64,000 nt of DNA from contig NZ_CP125295.1 in NCBI RefSeq assembly GCF_030412785.1, positions 2,108,001 through 2,172,000 on the forward strand, in the 5' to 3' direction. This document shows positions 17,158 to 25,404 of this stretch, one piece after another. Source of the DNA: Paraburkholderia sabiae. Its GTDB lineage: Bacteria; Pseudomonadota; Gammaproteobacteria; Burkholderiales; Burkholderiaceae. A program made the translations under genes and the position numbers. Every line of letters begins with the position of its first letter. Position 1 is the stretch's first letter. Below the pieces are notes generated by a model that was not told the origin of the DNA, searched no databases, and saw only the letters and a list, made by a program, of their open reading frames with translations.

Positions 17158-18594
17158 ATGTCATTTGTCGAAACCCACGGCTTGTGGACGGACGACCAGC
17201 ACACGGCTTATGCCGCGCTGCTCGAACGGCTGAAAGAAAGCGACGTGCAGGTGGTGCGTTTTTCGTTTCCCGATCAGCACGGACTGCTGCGCGGCAAGAC
17301 GCTCGTCGTCGACGAAGCGATCCGCGCGTTCAAGAGCGGCGTCACGCTGACGAGCACGCTGCTCGCCAAAGATACGTCGCATCGCACGGTGTTCCCCGTG
17401 TTCACGGCGGGCGGCGGCTTCGATATGCCCGAGATGCAGGGCGCCTGCGACACGCTGATGGTCGCCGATCCCGAAACCTTTCGCGTGCTGCCGTGGGCGC
17501 CGCATACAGGCTGGGTACTGTGCGACGTGTACTTCGCAAATGGCCGGCCCGTGCCGTTCGCCACGCGTCATCTGTTCCGGCGCGCGCTCGAACAACTCGG
17601 CAATCACGGCTACGAATTCATGTCCGGCCTCGAAGTCGAGTTTCATGTCTTCAAGGTCACCGATCCGAACATGAAGCCCGAGCATTCTGGGCAGCCCGGC
17701 ATTCCGCCCGATGTCGAACTGCTGTCGCATGGTTATCAGTATCTGACGGAGTTGCGCTACGACGCCGTCGATAGCGTGATGGAGATGCTCAGGCGCGGTA
17801 TCGACGGACTCGCGTTGCCCGTGCGTTCGCTCGAAGTCGAATACGGCCCGAGCCAGTTCGAATTCACGTTTGCACCGACCAAAGGCATCAAGAGCGCCGA
17901 CGACATGATCCTGTTTCGCAGCGCCGTAAAGCAGATTTGCCAGCGCAACGGCTATCACGCGACCTTCATGTGCCGTCCGCGCATTCCGAATGTCGTATCG
18001 AGCGGATGGCATCTGCATCAGTCGCTCGTGCATGTCGCCGACGGAACCAACGCATTCATGCCGACCGATCCAGGCGTGCCGCTTTCCGTGACCGGCCAGC
18101 GCTATCTCGCGGGATTGCTCGCGCATGCGCAGGGCGCCACGGCCTTGTCGACGCCGACCATCAACGGCTATCGGCGCTACCGGCCGTATTCGAATGCGCC
18201 CGATCGCGCGAACTGGGGATGCGACAACCGCGGTGTGATGCTGCGCGTGCTCGGCGGACCGAACGACTCAGCGACGCGCGTCGAAAATCGTGTCGGCGAA
18301 CCGACCGCGAATCCGTATCTGTATTTCGGCTCTCAAGTGCTTTCGGGGCTCGACGGATTGCGGCGCAAGCTCGAACTGCCGGCGTCGGCGGATACGCCCT
18401 ACGAAACGCAGGCCGATGCACTGCCGCGCACGTTGAGCGACGCCATTGCCGCGATGCGTACCGACGAATGTCTGCGCGAAGGCTTCGGCAGCGCGTTCGT
18501 CGATTACTTCTGCAAGCTCAAGCAGGCGGAGATCGACCGCTTCAATCTGGAAGTGACCGAGTGGGAACACCGGGAGTACTTCGAAACGTTCTGA
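17158..18594 (+). CDS. Glutamine-synthetase-like gamma-glutamyl-amine ligase
   Basis: 478 residues of the GlnA/PuuA superfamily. The N-terminal beta-grasp (VVRFSFPDQHGLLRGKTL) is near 30-50. The catalytic domain has GLEVEFHVF (metal Glu), LEVEYGPSQFEFTF, GWHLHQSL, and NRGVMLRVLGG with RVENRVGEPTANPYLYF (nucleotide/Glu-binding arginines). Family members that are not true GlnA join glutamate to amines, for example putrescine (PuuA), aniline (AtdA1) or isopropylamine (IpuC), using ATP. Flanked by a Rieske oxygenase and, further down, a PuuD-like hydrolase, it most likely masks an amine substrate. The start lies 58 bases after the oxygenase stop. Confidence 0.88.
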   Translation: MSFVETHGLWTDDQHTAYAALLERLKESDVQVVRFSFPDQHGLLRGKTLVVDEAIRAFKSGVTLTSTLLAKDTSHRTVFPVFTAGGGFDMPEMQGACDTLMVADPETFRVLPWAPHTGWVLCDVYFANGRPVPFATRHLFRRALEQLGNHGYEFMSGLEVEFHVFKVTDPNMKPEHSGQPGIPPDVELLSHGYQYLTELRYDAVDSVMEMLRRGIDGLALPVRSLEVEYGPSQFEFTFAPTKGIKSADDMILFRSAVKQICQRNGYHATFMCRPRIPNVVSSGWHLHQSLVHVADGTNAFMPTDPGVPLSVTGQRYLAGLLAHAQGATALSTPTINGYRRYRPYSNAPDRANWGCDNRGVMLRVLGGPNDSATRVENRVGEPTANPYLYFGSQVLSGLDGLRRKLELPASADTPYETQADALPRTLSDAIAAMRTDECLREGFGSAFVDYFCKLKQAEIDRFNLEVTEWEHREYFETF

Positions 18595-18619
18595 TGGCGT
18601 TCCCATCGAGGAGAGATTC

Positions 18620-18943
18620 ATGCCTATCGTCACCTACATTCTGCGCGACGGCGAGCGCCGCGCAATCGACGTGAGCGCCGGCACCAGCGTGATGGAGGCC
18701 GCGATTCACAACAACGTGCGCGGCATCGATGCCGAATGCGGCGGCTGTTTGTCGTGCGCGACGTGCCATGTGTATATCGACGGATCGTCGACGGCGGAAT
18801 TGCCGCTGCCCGATGAATCCGAACTGGAACTGCTGGACGGCGTGGCCGCCGAGCGCCGCCCCGAAAGCCGCCTGAGTTGCCAGCTCGTCGTGATGTCCGC
18901 GACGGATGGACTCGTCGTGCAGATTCCGCCTAAACAGGGATGA
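18620..18943 (+). CDS. [2Fe-2S] ferredoxin (adrenodoxin/putidaredoxin type)
   Basis: 107 residues. Cluster-binding cysteines are in AECGGCLSCATCHVY near residues 39-48, with the fourth in RLSCQLV near 88. The acidic helix PLPDESELELLDGV is typical of ferredoxins that serve oxygenases. GAGGAGAG lies about 7 bases before the ATG. It sits between the ligase and the FAD reductase genes, so it should pass electrons from the reductase to the Rieske centre. This makes the oxygenase a three-component system. Confidence 0.95.
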   Translation: MPIVTYILRDGERRAIDVSAGTSVMEAAIHNNVRGIDAECGGCLSCATCHVYIDGSSTAELPLPDESELELLDGVAAERRPESRLSCQLVVMSATDGLVVQIPPKQG

Positions 18944-18956
18944 TAAGGGTGACATC

Positions 18957-20213
18957 ATGAAACGCACGCTGGTGATTGTCGGCGCGTCGTATGCGGGCGT
19001 TCAGCTCGCTGCGTCGGTGCGGGAACTCGGCTTCGACGACCGTATCGTGCTGCTCGGCGACGAGCCCGATGCGCCGTATCAACGGCCGCCGCTGTCGAAG
19101 GGTTTTCTGACTGGGAGCTTTGCGGAAGAGCGTTTGCCGCTGCGTTCGCAGGCTTTCTTCGACGAAGAAAACATCGAGTGGATGCCGTCGACGCGCGCAA
19201 CCTTCATCGACCGCGAGCGACGCGAAATCGAACTGCACGACGGCTCGCGGATCGCATACGATCATCTCGCACTGACGACGGGCGCGCGCGTACGCAAGCT
19301 CGATTGTCCGGGCGCGTCGCTCGATGCCGTTCACTATCTTCGCGATCTGCGCGATGCAAAGCGGCTCGCGGAGACGGCGCGTTCGACGAAGCGCGCAGTT
19401 GTGATCGGTGGTGGTTATATCGGGCTGGAAGCGGCTGCGTCGCTGCGCCAGCAGGGACTCGACGTGACCGTCGTGGAAACCGAATCGCGTCTGCTCGCGC
19501 GCGTCGCGTCGCCCTGGATATCGGACTTCATGCTGCGCGCTCACGTGCAGCGCGGCGTCGCGTTCGAACTCGGCCGCAAGGTCGTGGCGCTGCACGACGC
19601 ATACGGCGTCGTCTCCGTCGAACTGGACAACGGCACGCGTGTGCTGTGCGATCTCGTTGTAGTCGGTATCGGCGTGATTCCGAACACGGAACTCGCAGCG
19701 GACTGCGGACTGCACGTGGAAGGTGGCATTACCGTCGATGCCTGCGCGCGCACGGGCGATCCGCGGATCGTCGCGGCGGGCGATTGCGCATCGTTGGTCC
19801 CGCACTGGGCGCCGCCGGGCGGGCGCGTGTGCCGCATCGAATCCGTGCAGAACGCCAACGACCTGGCTAAGACGGCAGCGGCGTCGATTCTCGGCCGCTG
19901 CGAGCCGTATCGCGCGGTGCCGTGGTTCTGGTCCGATCAATATGACCTGAAGCTGCAGATGGCGGGCGTGAATTCGGGCTTCACCGACTTTGCCGTGCGT
20001 GGGTCTGTCGAAGAGAGGAAGTGTTCGCTGTTCTACTTCCGCGACAACACGCTGATCGCCGTCGACAGCATCAACCGGCCGCAGGATCACATGCTCGCCC
20101 GCAAGCTGCTCGCAAGCGGCGCGCATGTTCGCGCGGAAGAGGTACGCGATCCAGCGTTCGATCTGAAGTCACTCGTCAACGGCGACGCGCACGCTTTACG
20201 GGGCGCCGCATGA
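18957..20213 (+). CDS. FAD-dependent ferredoxin reductase
   Basis: 418 residues. The N-terminal FAD Rossmann motif is GASYAGVQLA (residues 8-17), the NAD(P)-binding motif GGGYIGLEAAASLRQQG is near 148, and the second FAD motif ARTGDPRIVAAGDCA is near 267. The C-terminal interface domain has WFWSDQYDLKLQMAG. This is the putidaredoxin/rhodocoxin reductase family, which oxidises NAD(P)H and reduces the adjacent ferredoxin. The start at 18957 is chosen because the Rossmann motif begins a few residues later; it lies 13 bases after the ferredoxin stop. Its own stop overlaps the next gene. Confidence 0.95.
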   Translation: MKRTLVIVGASYAGVQLAASVRELGFDDRIVLLGDEPDAPYQRPPLSKGFLTGSFAEERLPLRSQAFFDEENIEWMPSTRATFIDRERREIELHDGSRIAYDHLALTTGARVRKLDCPGASLDAVHYLRDLRDAKRLAETARSTKRAVVIGGGYIGLEAAASLRQQGLDVTVVETESRLLARVASPWISDFMLRAHVQRGVAFELGRKVVALHDAYGVVSVELDNGTRVLCDLVVVGIGVIPNTELAADCGLHVEGGITVDACARTGDPRIVAAGDCASLVPHWAPPGGRVCRIESVQNANDLAKTAAASILGRCEPYRAVPWFWSDQYDLKLQMAGVNSGFTDFAVRGSVEERKCSLFYFRDNTLIAVDSINRPQDHMLARKLLASGAHVRAEEVRDPAFDLKSLVNGDAHALRGAA

Positions 20214-20977
20214 TGCGTCCTCTCGTCGGCGTGGTGTGCGACCGCTTTTTCCTCGGCGAACACGATCTGCACAGCGCGAAGCACAGCTATGTCCGCGCGC
20301 TGATGACGGGCGCGAACGTGAGCCCCGTATTGATTCCCGCGACGCGCGACATCGAAACGTTCGACAGCTATCTCGACGCCTTAAGCGGGTTGCTGTTTCC
20401 GGGCGGCGCGTCCAACGTGGAAGCGCACCGTTATGGCGGGCAAGGAAGCGCCGACATGCTCGTCGATCCCGACCGCGATCACGTCGCGCTGACACTGATG
20501 CGCGAGGCTGCCGCGCGCGACATGCCGATGCTTGCGATCTGCCGCGGGTTTCAGGAACTGAATGTCGCGTTCGGCGGCAAGCTGCACACGGATATCCATG
20601 CGTGCGGACATTCCGCCGATCACCTCGAAGACCTCGCGGAAGATCTGCCCACACGCTATCGCTACCGCCACGAAATCGACATCTCGCCCGCAGGCATTCT
20701 GTCGACGCTCGCCAATGCGCCACGCGTGCGCGTGAATTCGCTTCATCGACAGGGCGTGGCAGCGCTAGCGCCGCGACTCGTGGTGGAAGCGCGCGCTCCG
20801 GATGGTTTGATCGAAGCCTGTCGCGTCGACGGGCATACGTTCGCGCTCGGCGTGCAGTGGCATCCGGAAGTGATGCTGGAACACGATGCGTTGTCGCTTG
20901 CGCTGTTCGAGGCATTCGGCGCGAGTTGCCGCGGCTATCGTTACTCGACACAACGAGCCGCTCATCAAGAGGCGTAG
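20210..20977 (+). CDS. Class I glutamine-amidotransferase-like gamma-glutamyl hydrolase (PuuD family)
   Basis: 255 residues. The nucleophile cysteine is in MLAICRGFQELNVAFGG near 107, and the His-Glu pair is in GVQWHPEVM near 217. The early PGGASNVEAHRY motif is typical of PuuD, which cleaves gamma-glutamyl-GABA to GABA and glutamate. Aniline clusters have a comparable protein (AtdA2). Here it would remove the glutamyl group after oxidation, or control the level of the glutamylated intermediate. The start overlaps the reductase stop by 4 bases; ATG at 20213 is an alternative. It closes the enzyme set of the operon. Confidence 0.88.
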   Translation: MMRPLVGVVCDRFFLGEHDLHSAKHSYVRALMTGANVSPVLIPATRDIETFDSYLDALSGLLFPGGASNVEAHRYGGQGSADMLVDPDRDHVALTLMREAAARDMPMLAICRGFQELNVAFGGKLHTDIHACGHSADHLEDLAEDLPTRYRYRHEIDISPAGILSTLANAPRVRVNSLHRQGVAALAPRLVVEARAPDGLIEACRVDGHTFALGVQWHPEVMLEHDALSLALFEAFGASCRGYRYSTQRAAHQEA

Positions 20978-20981
20978 AACC

Positions 20982-21956
20982 ATGGCAGCAGACCGTATCG
21001 ACCTGAACCTGTTGCGCGTGTTCGACGCTGTTTTCGAAGACCGCAATCTCGCGCTCGCGGGCAAGCGCCTGCATCTGAGCCAGTCCGCAATCAGTCACGC
21101 GCTCGCGCGGATGCGCGATGCGCTCGGCGACGATCTGTTCGTGCGCACGGGCAAAGGCATGGAGCCGACCGTGCGCGCGCTCGGCATGGCGGCGCAGGTG
21201 CGCGGCGCGCTTCAGCAGATCCGCGCCGCGCTGGGCGTCGATGCATTCGATCCGCGCATCGCGCAACGCAAGTTCGTCGTCGCGGCGAACGACTACATCA
21301 CGTCGCTGGTGCTCGGGCGTCTCAGTCAACGGCTGCACGCGGAAGCGCCGCTCGTGGATCTCGTGGTGCGGCCCTCGACGCGCCTCGATCTCGCGGGCCA
21401 GATCGACGTCGGCCGGATCGACATGGCGATCGGCATTTTCGCGGACGTCCCGACGCGTTTTCGCGGGACGACACTCTGGGAACAGACTGACGTCGTGCTG
21501 CATCATCGCGATCATCCCATCGCAGAGCACGCGGTCACGCGCGACGACCTGCTGGCCCATCCGCTTATTGCGATCTCGCAGGGCGGCGAAGAGGAGGGCG
21601 CCGTGAGCGGCTTTATCGTCGAGAGAGGGCTCGCGCGGCAATCGGAGATGTTCAATCGCGATGCGCTCAACCGCGCGTTCGCCGATCCCGCGGAGACGCC
21701 GCGTATGCGCATGTCCGTCGCGCACTCGCTCGCGCTTCCCGCGCTGCTTCGTCACAGCGACATGCTGGCGCTGGTGCCGTCGTCGCTTGGACGCGAACTG
21801 GAGCGTTACGGCGAACTGAAAATGTGTGCGACGCCCTATGCGTGTCCCGACGTCGCCGTGCGTGCCGTATGGCATGAGCGCAACGACGCCGACCCCGCGC
21901 TGCAATGGCTGCGCCATCAACTCGCCGATGTCGCGCGGCAGGTTCGAAGCTGCTGA
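20982..21956 (+). CDS. LysR-family transcriptional regulator
   Basis: 324 residues. The N-terminal helix-turn-helix (about 8-65) contains LLRVFDAVFEDRNLALAGKRLHLSQSAISHALARMRDALGDDLFVR, the form seen in the NodD/SyrM-like or PcaQ-like branch. The C-terminal effector domain spans about 90-310. It starts 4 bases after the PuuD-like gene in the same direction, an unusual place for a LysR gene, so it is probably co-transcribed with the operon. It may act on the transporter gene 288 bases downstream or on the oxygenase promoter. The ligand is unknown. Confidence 0.9.
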   Translation: MAADRIDLNLLRVFDAVFEDRNLALAGKRLHLSQSAISHALARMRDALGDDLFVRTGKGMEPTVRALGMAAQVRGALQQIRAALGVDAFDPRIAQRKFVVAANDYITSLVLGRLSQRLHAEAPLVDLVVRPSTRLDLAGQIDVGRIDMAIGIFADVPTRFRGTTLWEQTDVVLHHRDHPIAEHAVTRDDLLAHPLIAISQGGEEEGAVSGFIVERGLARQSEMFNRDALNRAFADPAETPRMRMSVAHSLALPALLRHSDMLALVPSSLGRELERYGELKMCATPYACPDVAVRAVWHERNDADPALQWLRHQLADVARQVRSC

Positions 21957-22037
21957 TCGACGCCGTTCAAGATCGGTATGCAAACAATTCACAGCGTGTC
22001 CGCTTCGCTGAAGCCCGCGTGAATTTCGTCGAAATAA

Positions 22038-22058
22038 CCCTGAAAAACAGGGCTTTTT
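22038..22058 (+). terminator. Short intrinsic terminator after the LysR gene
   Basis: CCCTG-AAAAA-CAGGG (22038-22052) is followed by CTTTTT. The stem is only five pairs, so termination may be partial. Confidence 0.5.
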
Positions 22059-22075
22059 GATTCAACCCACGAGCA

Positions 22076-22102
22076 TCGCGCGATGTCTTCGGCATCGCGC
22101 GA
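22076..22102. repeat. Perfect inverted repeat, 10-bp arms
   Basis: TCGCGCGATG (22076-22085) and CATCGCGCGA (22093-22102) flank TCTTCGG. It lies between the LysR terminator and the transporter gene. It could be a stable RNA hairpin or an operator. No T-run follows, so it is not an intrinsic terminator. Confidence 0.6.
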
Positions 22103-22244
22103 CAGGCATCCGCGCGCCGCTTGCGTGATTCGCCGGGTTGTTGCCCGTATTTGGCGCTCTTAATCTGCGCCCGATAGATCGGCGAGCACGCAGCCCGCGC
22201 TGTCGTGGCGATGCCGACAGTTCAATCCCATCAGTGAGGATGCA

Positions 22245-23606
22245 ATGGAAGAGACAAGGACTGTCGATGTACAGGCGCTCATCAACGCGCACCGTTTTTC
22301 CCGCTTTCAGTGGCTCGTGTTTGCGATGTGCTTCGTCATCGTGTTGATGGATGGCTTCGATACGGCCGCGATCGGTTTTATCGCGCCGTCGTTGCTGTCG
22401 GAGTGGCATATTGGCAAGGCGGCGCTCGCGCCCGTGCTCAGCGCGGCGTTGTTCGGACTCGCGTGCGGCGCGTTGCTGTCGGGGCCTTTGTCCGACCGAT
22501 GCGGGCGTCGTATGGTGCTGACCGTGTCGGTGCTGCTGTTCGGCGCATCGTGTTTCGCTTCTGCGTTCTCACAGAACCTCGCCGAGTTGACCACGCTGCG
22601 CTTCGTGACGGGCGTCGGACTCGGCGCGGCCATGCCGAATGCCGTCACGCTGATGAGCGAGTTCAGCCCTGACGGGAAGCGCGCGACCATCGTCAACCTG
22701 ATGTTCTGCGGCTTTCCATTAGGTGCGGCGTTCGGCGGATTTCTCGCCGCGTGGATGATTCCGCAGTTCGGCTGGCGCAGTGTGCTGCTGCTCGGCGGCG
22801 TGGTGCCGTTGCTGCTTGCCGTCGTGCTCGCGCTGCGTTTGCCCGAGTCGATCCGCTACATGGTGGCGAAGCATAAACCGACCGACAAGATTCGCAAGGT
22901 ACTGGCGCGCATCAGTCCGGAAGTGCGTTCGGCACATGCTTTCGTCATGCAGGAAAACGTCAAGCATGCAGCGGGCGAGGGCGGCATGCGCATCGTGTTG
23001 TCACGTTCGCTCCTTCTCGGTTCCGTGATGCTGTGGCTGTGCTATTTCATGGGCCTCGTCATTTTCTATGGGCTCGTGAACTGGATGCCGGTGCTGCTCA
23101 AGGATGCAGGGCTGACGCCGCAGCGCGCCGCGCTCGTTTCCGCGCTGTTTCCGCTCGGCGGCGCGGGTACGGTGTTGTGCGGCATGCTGATGGACCGCTT
23201 CAATCCGAATCGCGTGGTGGCTGTTGCGTATGCGTCCGGTGCAATCGCCGTGTATGCGATCGGACAGGCGATGGGCAATATCGGTCTGCTGATGTGTGCG
23301 GTGTTTATCGCCGGTGTGCTGGTGAATACTGCACAGGCATCGATGCCTGCGCTGGCCGCGGCGTTTTATCCGACAGCGGGACGCGGCACGGGCGTCGCGT
23401 GGATGCTCGGAGTGGGGCGGTTCGGAGGTATCGCGGGCTCGTTTCTGGTCGCGGAGTTGTCGCGGCAGCAGGTCAGTTTGCCGGGCATTTTCACGGTCGT
23501 GGCGATTGCGGGTGCGGTATCGTGCGTGGCGCTGCTGATCAAACAGGCGACGGCTTCAAAGGAAGCGGTATCGGATGTGCCGGACGGCGAATCGCTGGCG
23601 CACTAA
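22245..23606 (+). CDS. MFS transporter, aromatic acid:H+ symporter (AAHS) family
   Basis: 453 residues with about 12 membrane helices. It carries the AAHS signature VIVLMDGFDTAAIGFIAPSL in helix 1, which includes the Asp needed for transport, GPLSDRCGRR in the first cytoplasmic loop, and LPESIRYMV after helix 6. Family members such as PcaK and BenK import 4-hydroxybenzoate, protocatechuate or benzoate with protons. GAGGATG precedes the start closely. It stands alone between two hairpins, downstream of the oxygenase operon and its LysR gene. It is the natural uptake route for an aromatic acid metabolised nearby. Confidence 0.92.
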   Translation: MEETRTVDVQALINAHRFSRFQWLVFAMCFVIVLMDGFDTAAIGFIAPSLLSEWHIGKAALAPVLSAALFGLACGALLSGPLSDRCGRRMVLTVSVLLFGASCFASAFSQNLAELTTLRFVTGVGLGAAMPNAVTLMSEFSPDGKRATIVNLMFCGFPLGAAFGGFLAAWMIPQFGWRSVLLLGGVVPLLLAVVLALRLPESIRYMVAKHKPTDKIRKVLARISPEVRSAHAFVMQENVKHAAGEGGMRIVLSRSLLLGSVMLWLCYFMGLVIFYGLVNWMPVLLKDAGLTPQRAALVSALFPLGGAGTVLCGMLMDRFNPNRVVAVAYASGAIAVYAIGQAMGNIGLLMCAVFIAGVLVNTAQASMPALAAAFYPTAGRGTGVAWMLGVGRFGGIAGSFLVAELSRQQVSLPGIFTVVAIAGAVSCVALLIKQATASKEAVSDVPDGESLAH

Positions 23607-23633
23607 GAAAAACAGTTGCGGTAACGTCGATTG

Positions 23634-23672
23634 CTGCGAGCCTCGTTTGAGGCTCGCAGTACTTTTTTGTTT
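23634..23672 (+). terminator. Strong intrinsic terminator after the AAHS transporter
   Basis: CTGCGAGCCTC (23634-23644) and GAGGCTCGCAG (23649-23659) form an 11-bp perfect stem with a GTTT loop, followed by ACTTTTTTGTTT. The convergent gene on the other strand ends at the same point. Confidence 0.9.
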
Positions 23673-24223
23673 CATTGAACGGGCGGCTTGACGTCGTATG
23701 CAATACGTCCCGACGGCAGGAAGAACAGGGCGATCACTGCACCGCCTTTTGCCTCCGGAAAGTGATGGCTTCCAGGCGCAGGCGCGGTCCAGCCGCCATA
23801 GCACCAGCCGTTCGGACCCGCGAGCGCTGCGCCTTCGTTGAGCGGCACGACCATATTGAACTCGCCATACGGATGCGAGTGATAGTCGCCGCGAAACGCA
23901 TCTTCCGGGTTGCTCTGCGTGTTGCCGGTGCTGTCGATCAACACGGCCGTGATGCTGAAATAGAACGTTTCGGCTGTAGGCGCGACGAGCCGCGCGCGGC
24001 GATACTTCGGGCCGGCGATTTCGACATCGGCGGCCCAGCCTTCTTCGACGCCGAGCGTAATGAGGCGCGCGAGATCCTTGTACAGATCGCTATCGACGCC
24101 GTACTTCGTGTTCAGCCATTGTTCGACGTCGGTGCCCGTCGTCATGTCTTTCACTTCCTTGAGGAAGGGCAGGCAACGTGCGACAAGCTGATCTTTGGTG
24201 CTCGCAACAGGGGCTTCGGACAT
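23672..24223 (-). CDS. DUF4863 / 4-hydroxylaminobenzoate lyase family protein
   Basis: 183 residues. The C-terminal half has a small-barrel pattern with DYHSHPYGEFNMVVPLNEGA, GWCYGGWTAPAPGSHHFP and GGAVIALFFLPSGRIAYD. The family includes PnbB, which turns 4-hydroxylaminobenzoate into protocatechuate and ammonia; I rely on memory for this assignment. The start at 24223 is supported by AAGGAG 9 bases upstream. The gene is convergent with an aromatic-acid transporter and 9 kb from a nitroreductase. This suggests nitro- or hydroxylamino-benzoate use, but other substrates are possible. Confidence 0.75.
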   Translation of the reverse strand: MSEAPVASTKDQLVARCLPFLKEVKDMTTGTDVEQWLNTKYGVDSDLYKDLARLITLGVEEGWAADVEIAGPKYRRARLVAPTAETFYFSITAVLIDSTGNTQSNPEDAFRGDYHSHPYGEFNMVVPLNEGAALAGPNGWCYGGWTAPAPGSHHFPEAKGGAVIALFFLPSGRIAYDVKPPVQ

Positions 24224-24470
24224 TTCACTTTCTCCTTGATGTGATGGCCTTGCACAGCGTTCTTGCGTCATGCACGCGTTTCGGTGTGCGTCATGGCGAT
24301 CTCAAGATGCCATAGCAAGGACACGCGAAAAAGCGAAACTCCTGCAACACCATACTGCACGTCATGCACATTACGATCGTGCACCTTGAACGCCGTGAGA
24401 CGAGCCGTACGGAAACGTGTCTCTTGTGAGAACATGCGCACCACAAAAGATCACGCGGTTAGACAAGGCT

Positions 24471-25079
24471 ATGCATTTCGGCGATTCCATCTTCTGGCGA
24501 CTTCTTCCTCTCGTTCATGCGGGCGTGTTCGGCGCAACGGCTGTATTGGGCCGCATATGGATCGCGCGAACGAACCGGCACGACGCCGTGTCGTTTTCGC
24601 GCGAGCAGTCGGCACGCGATTTCGTCGCTCGATGCTTCTACTTCTGGCTTCCCGTTATCGACGGATTGTTTCTCGCGTTTTATGGGCTCACAGGTGAGCG
24701 TGGATCTGTGATCGCGAACCTGCTCGATAACGAGTTCATTCGATGGATTGGCGTCGCCTGCATGGCCATCGCGTTGATCTGGGTCGTGTGCTCGCAGGCC
24801 GCGATGGGCAGCGCGTGGCGCATGGGTGTAGATAGCCGCACGCCGACTGAACTGATCACGAAGGGACCGTTCGCGTTGTCGCGCAACCCGATTTATCTCG
24901 GCATTCGCGCGACGATACTCGGGCAACTCCTTATCGTGGGAAGCTGGCCCGTGTTTGCGATCTGGGCGATGTCGGAGTTGCTCGTGCAGGTTCAGGTCAG
25001 GTTCGAAGAAGAGCATATGTTCCGTTTGCACGCGCAACGTTACGCCGAATACTGCGCGCGAGTACGACGTTGGCTCTGA
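24471..25079 (+). CDS. Membrane methyltransferase, isoprenylcysteine carboxyl methyltransferase (ICMT/PEMT) family
   Basis: 202 residues with four or five membrane helices: about 5-25, 55-75, 92-112 and a hydrophobic hairpin near 140-165. The ICMT/PEMT SAM-binding signature GPFALSRNPIYLGIR lies near 130-145, followed by EEEHMFRLHAQRYAEYCARVRRWL at the C terminus, also typical. The bacterial members methylate lipids or small molecules of mostly unknown nature. The start at 24471 has AAGG just upstream; a GTG at 24417 would add 18 residues without similarity. It forms a single-gene unit. Confidence 0.82.
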   Translation: MHFGDSIFWRLLPLVHAGVFGATAVLGRIWIARTNRHDAVSFSREQSARDFVARCFYFWLPVIDGLFLAFYGLTGERGSVIANLLDNEFIRWIGVACMAIALIWVVCSQAAMGSAWRMGVDSRTPTELITKGPFALSRNPIYLGIRATILGQLLIVGSWPVFAIWAMSELLVQVQVRFEEEHMFRLHAQRYAEYCARVRRWL

Positions 25080-25404
25080 TCGGCTGCGTGCAATTCGAGT
25101 CGTTCAATATGGGCTTGAATACATTTCAAGTTCGAGTTTGCCGTGCATTCACGCGAACGTATTGGCTCGATCGCAGTAGATTCGTCCCGCGTAATACGTT
25201 GTCGAAAGAAGATTCTCCAACGCTGTCACTCGAATCCGAGTAGCAACATCCTTCTGCCTTCGCATCGTCGCATCGACCGGTTTCGCAGCGTCGAGGTTTT
25301 CCCCGTTGTTGCTTTTATCGTCCAACCCTAATCTCCCGACATGCATTCATCCGGAGACGATCTGTTCGTCGTCCGAATTAATTATTCGAAGCTAAGGAGA
25401 CTCC
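25080..25404. other. Intergenic region upstream of the porin gene
   Basis: 325 bases without a gene. It contains the inverted repeat CTTGAA-TACAT-TTCAAG at 25114-25130 and a promoter candidate near the right end. The inverted repeat may be an operator for the porin, but its distance (275 bases) makes this uncertain. Confidence 0.5.
25306..25334 (+). promoter_or_regulatory. Promoter candidate for the porin gene
   Basis: TTGTTG at 25306-25311 and TAATCT at 25329-25334 have a 17-base spacer, 70 bases before the porin ATG. AAGGAGA just before the ATG is a strong ribosome binding site. Confidence 0.55.
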
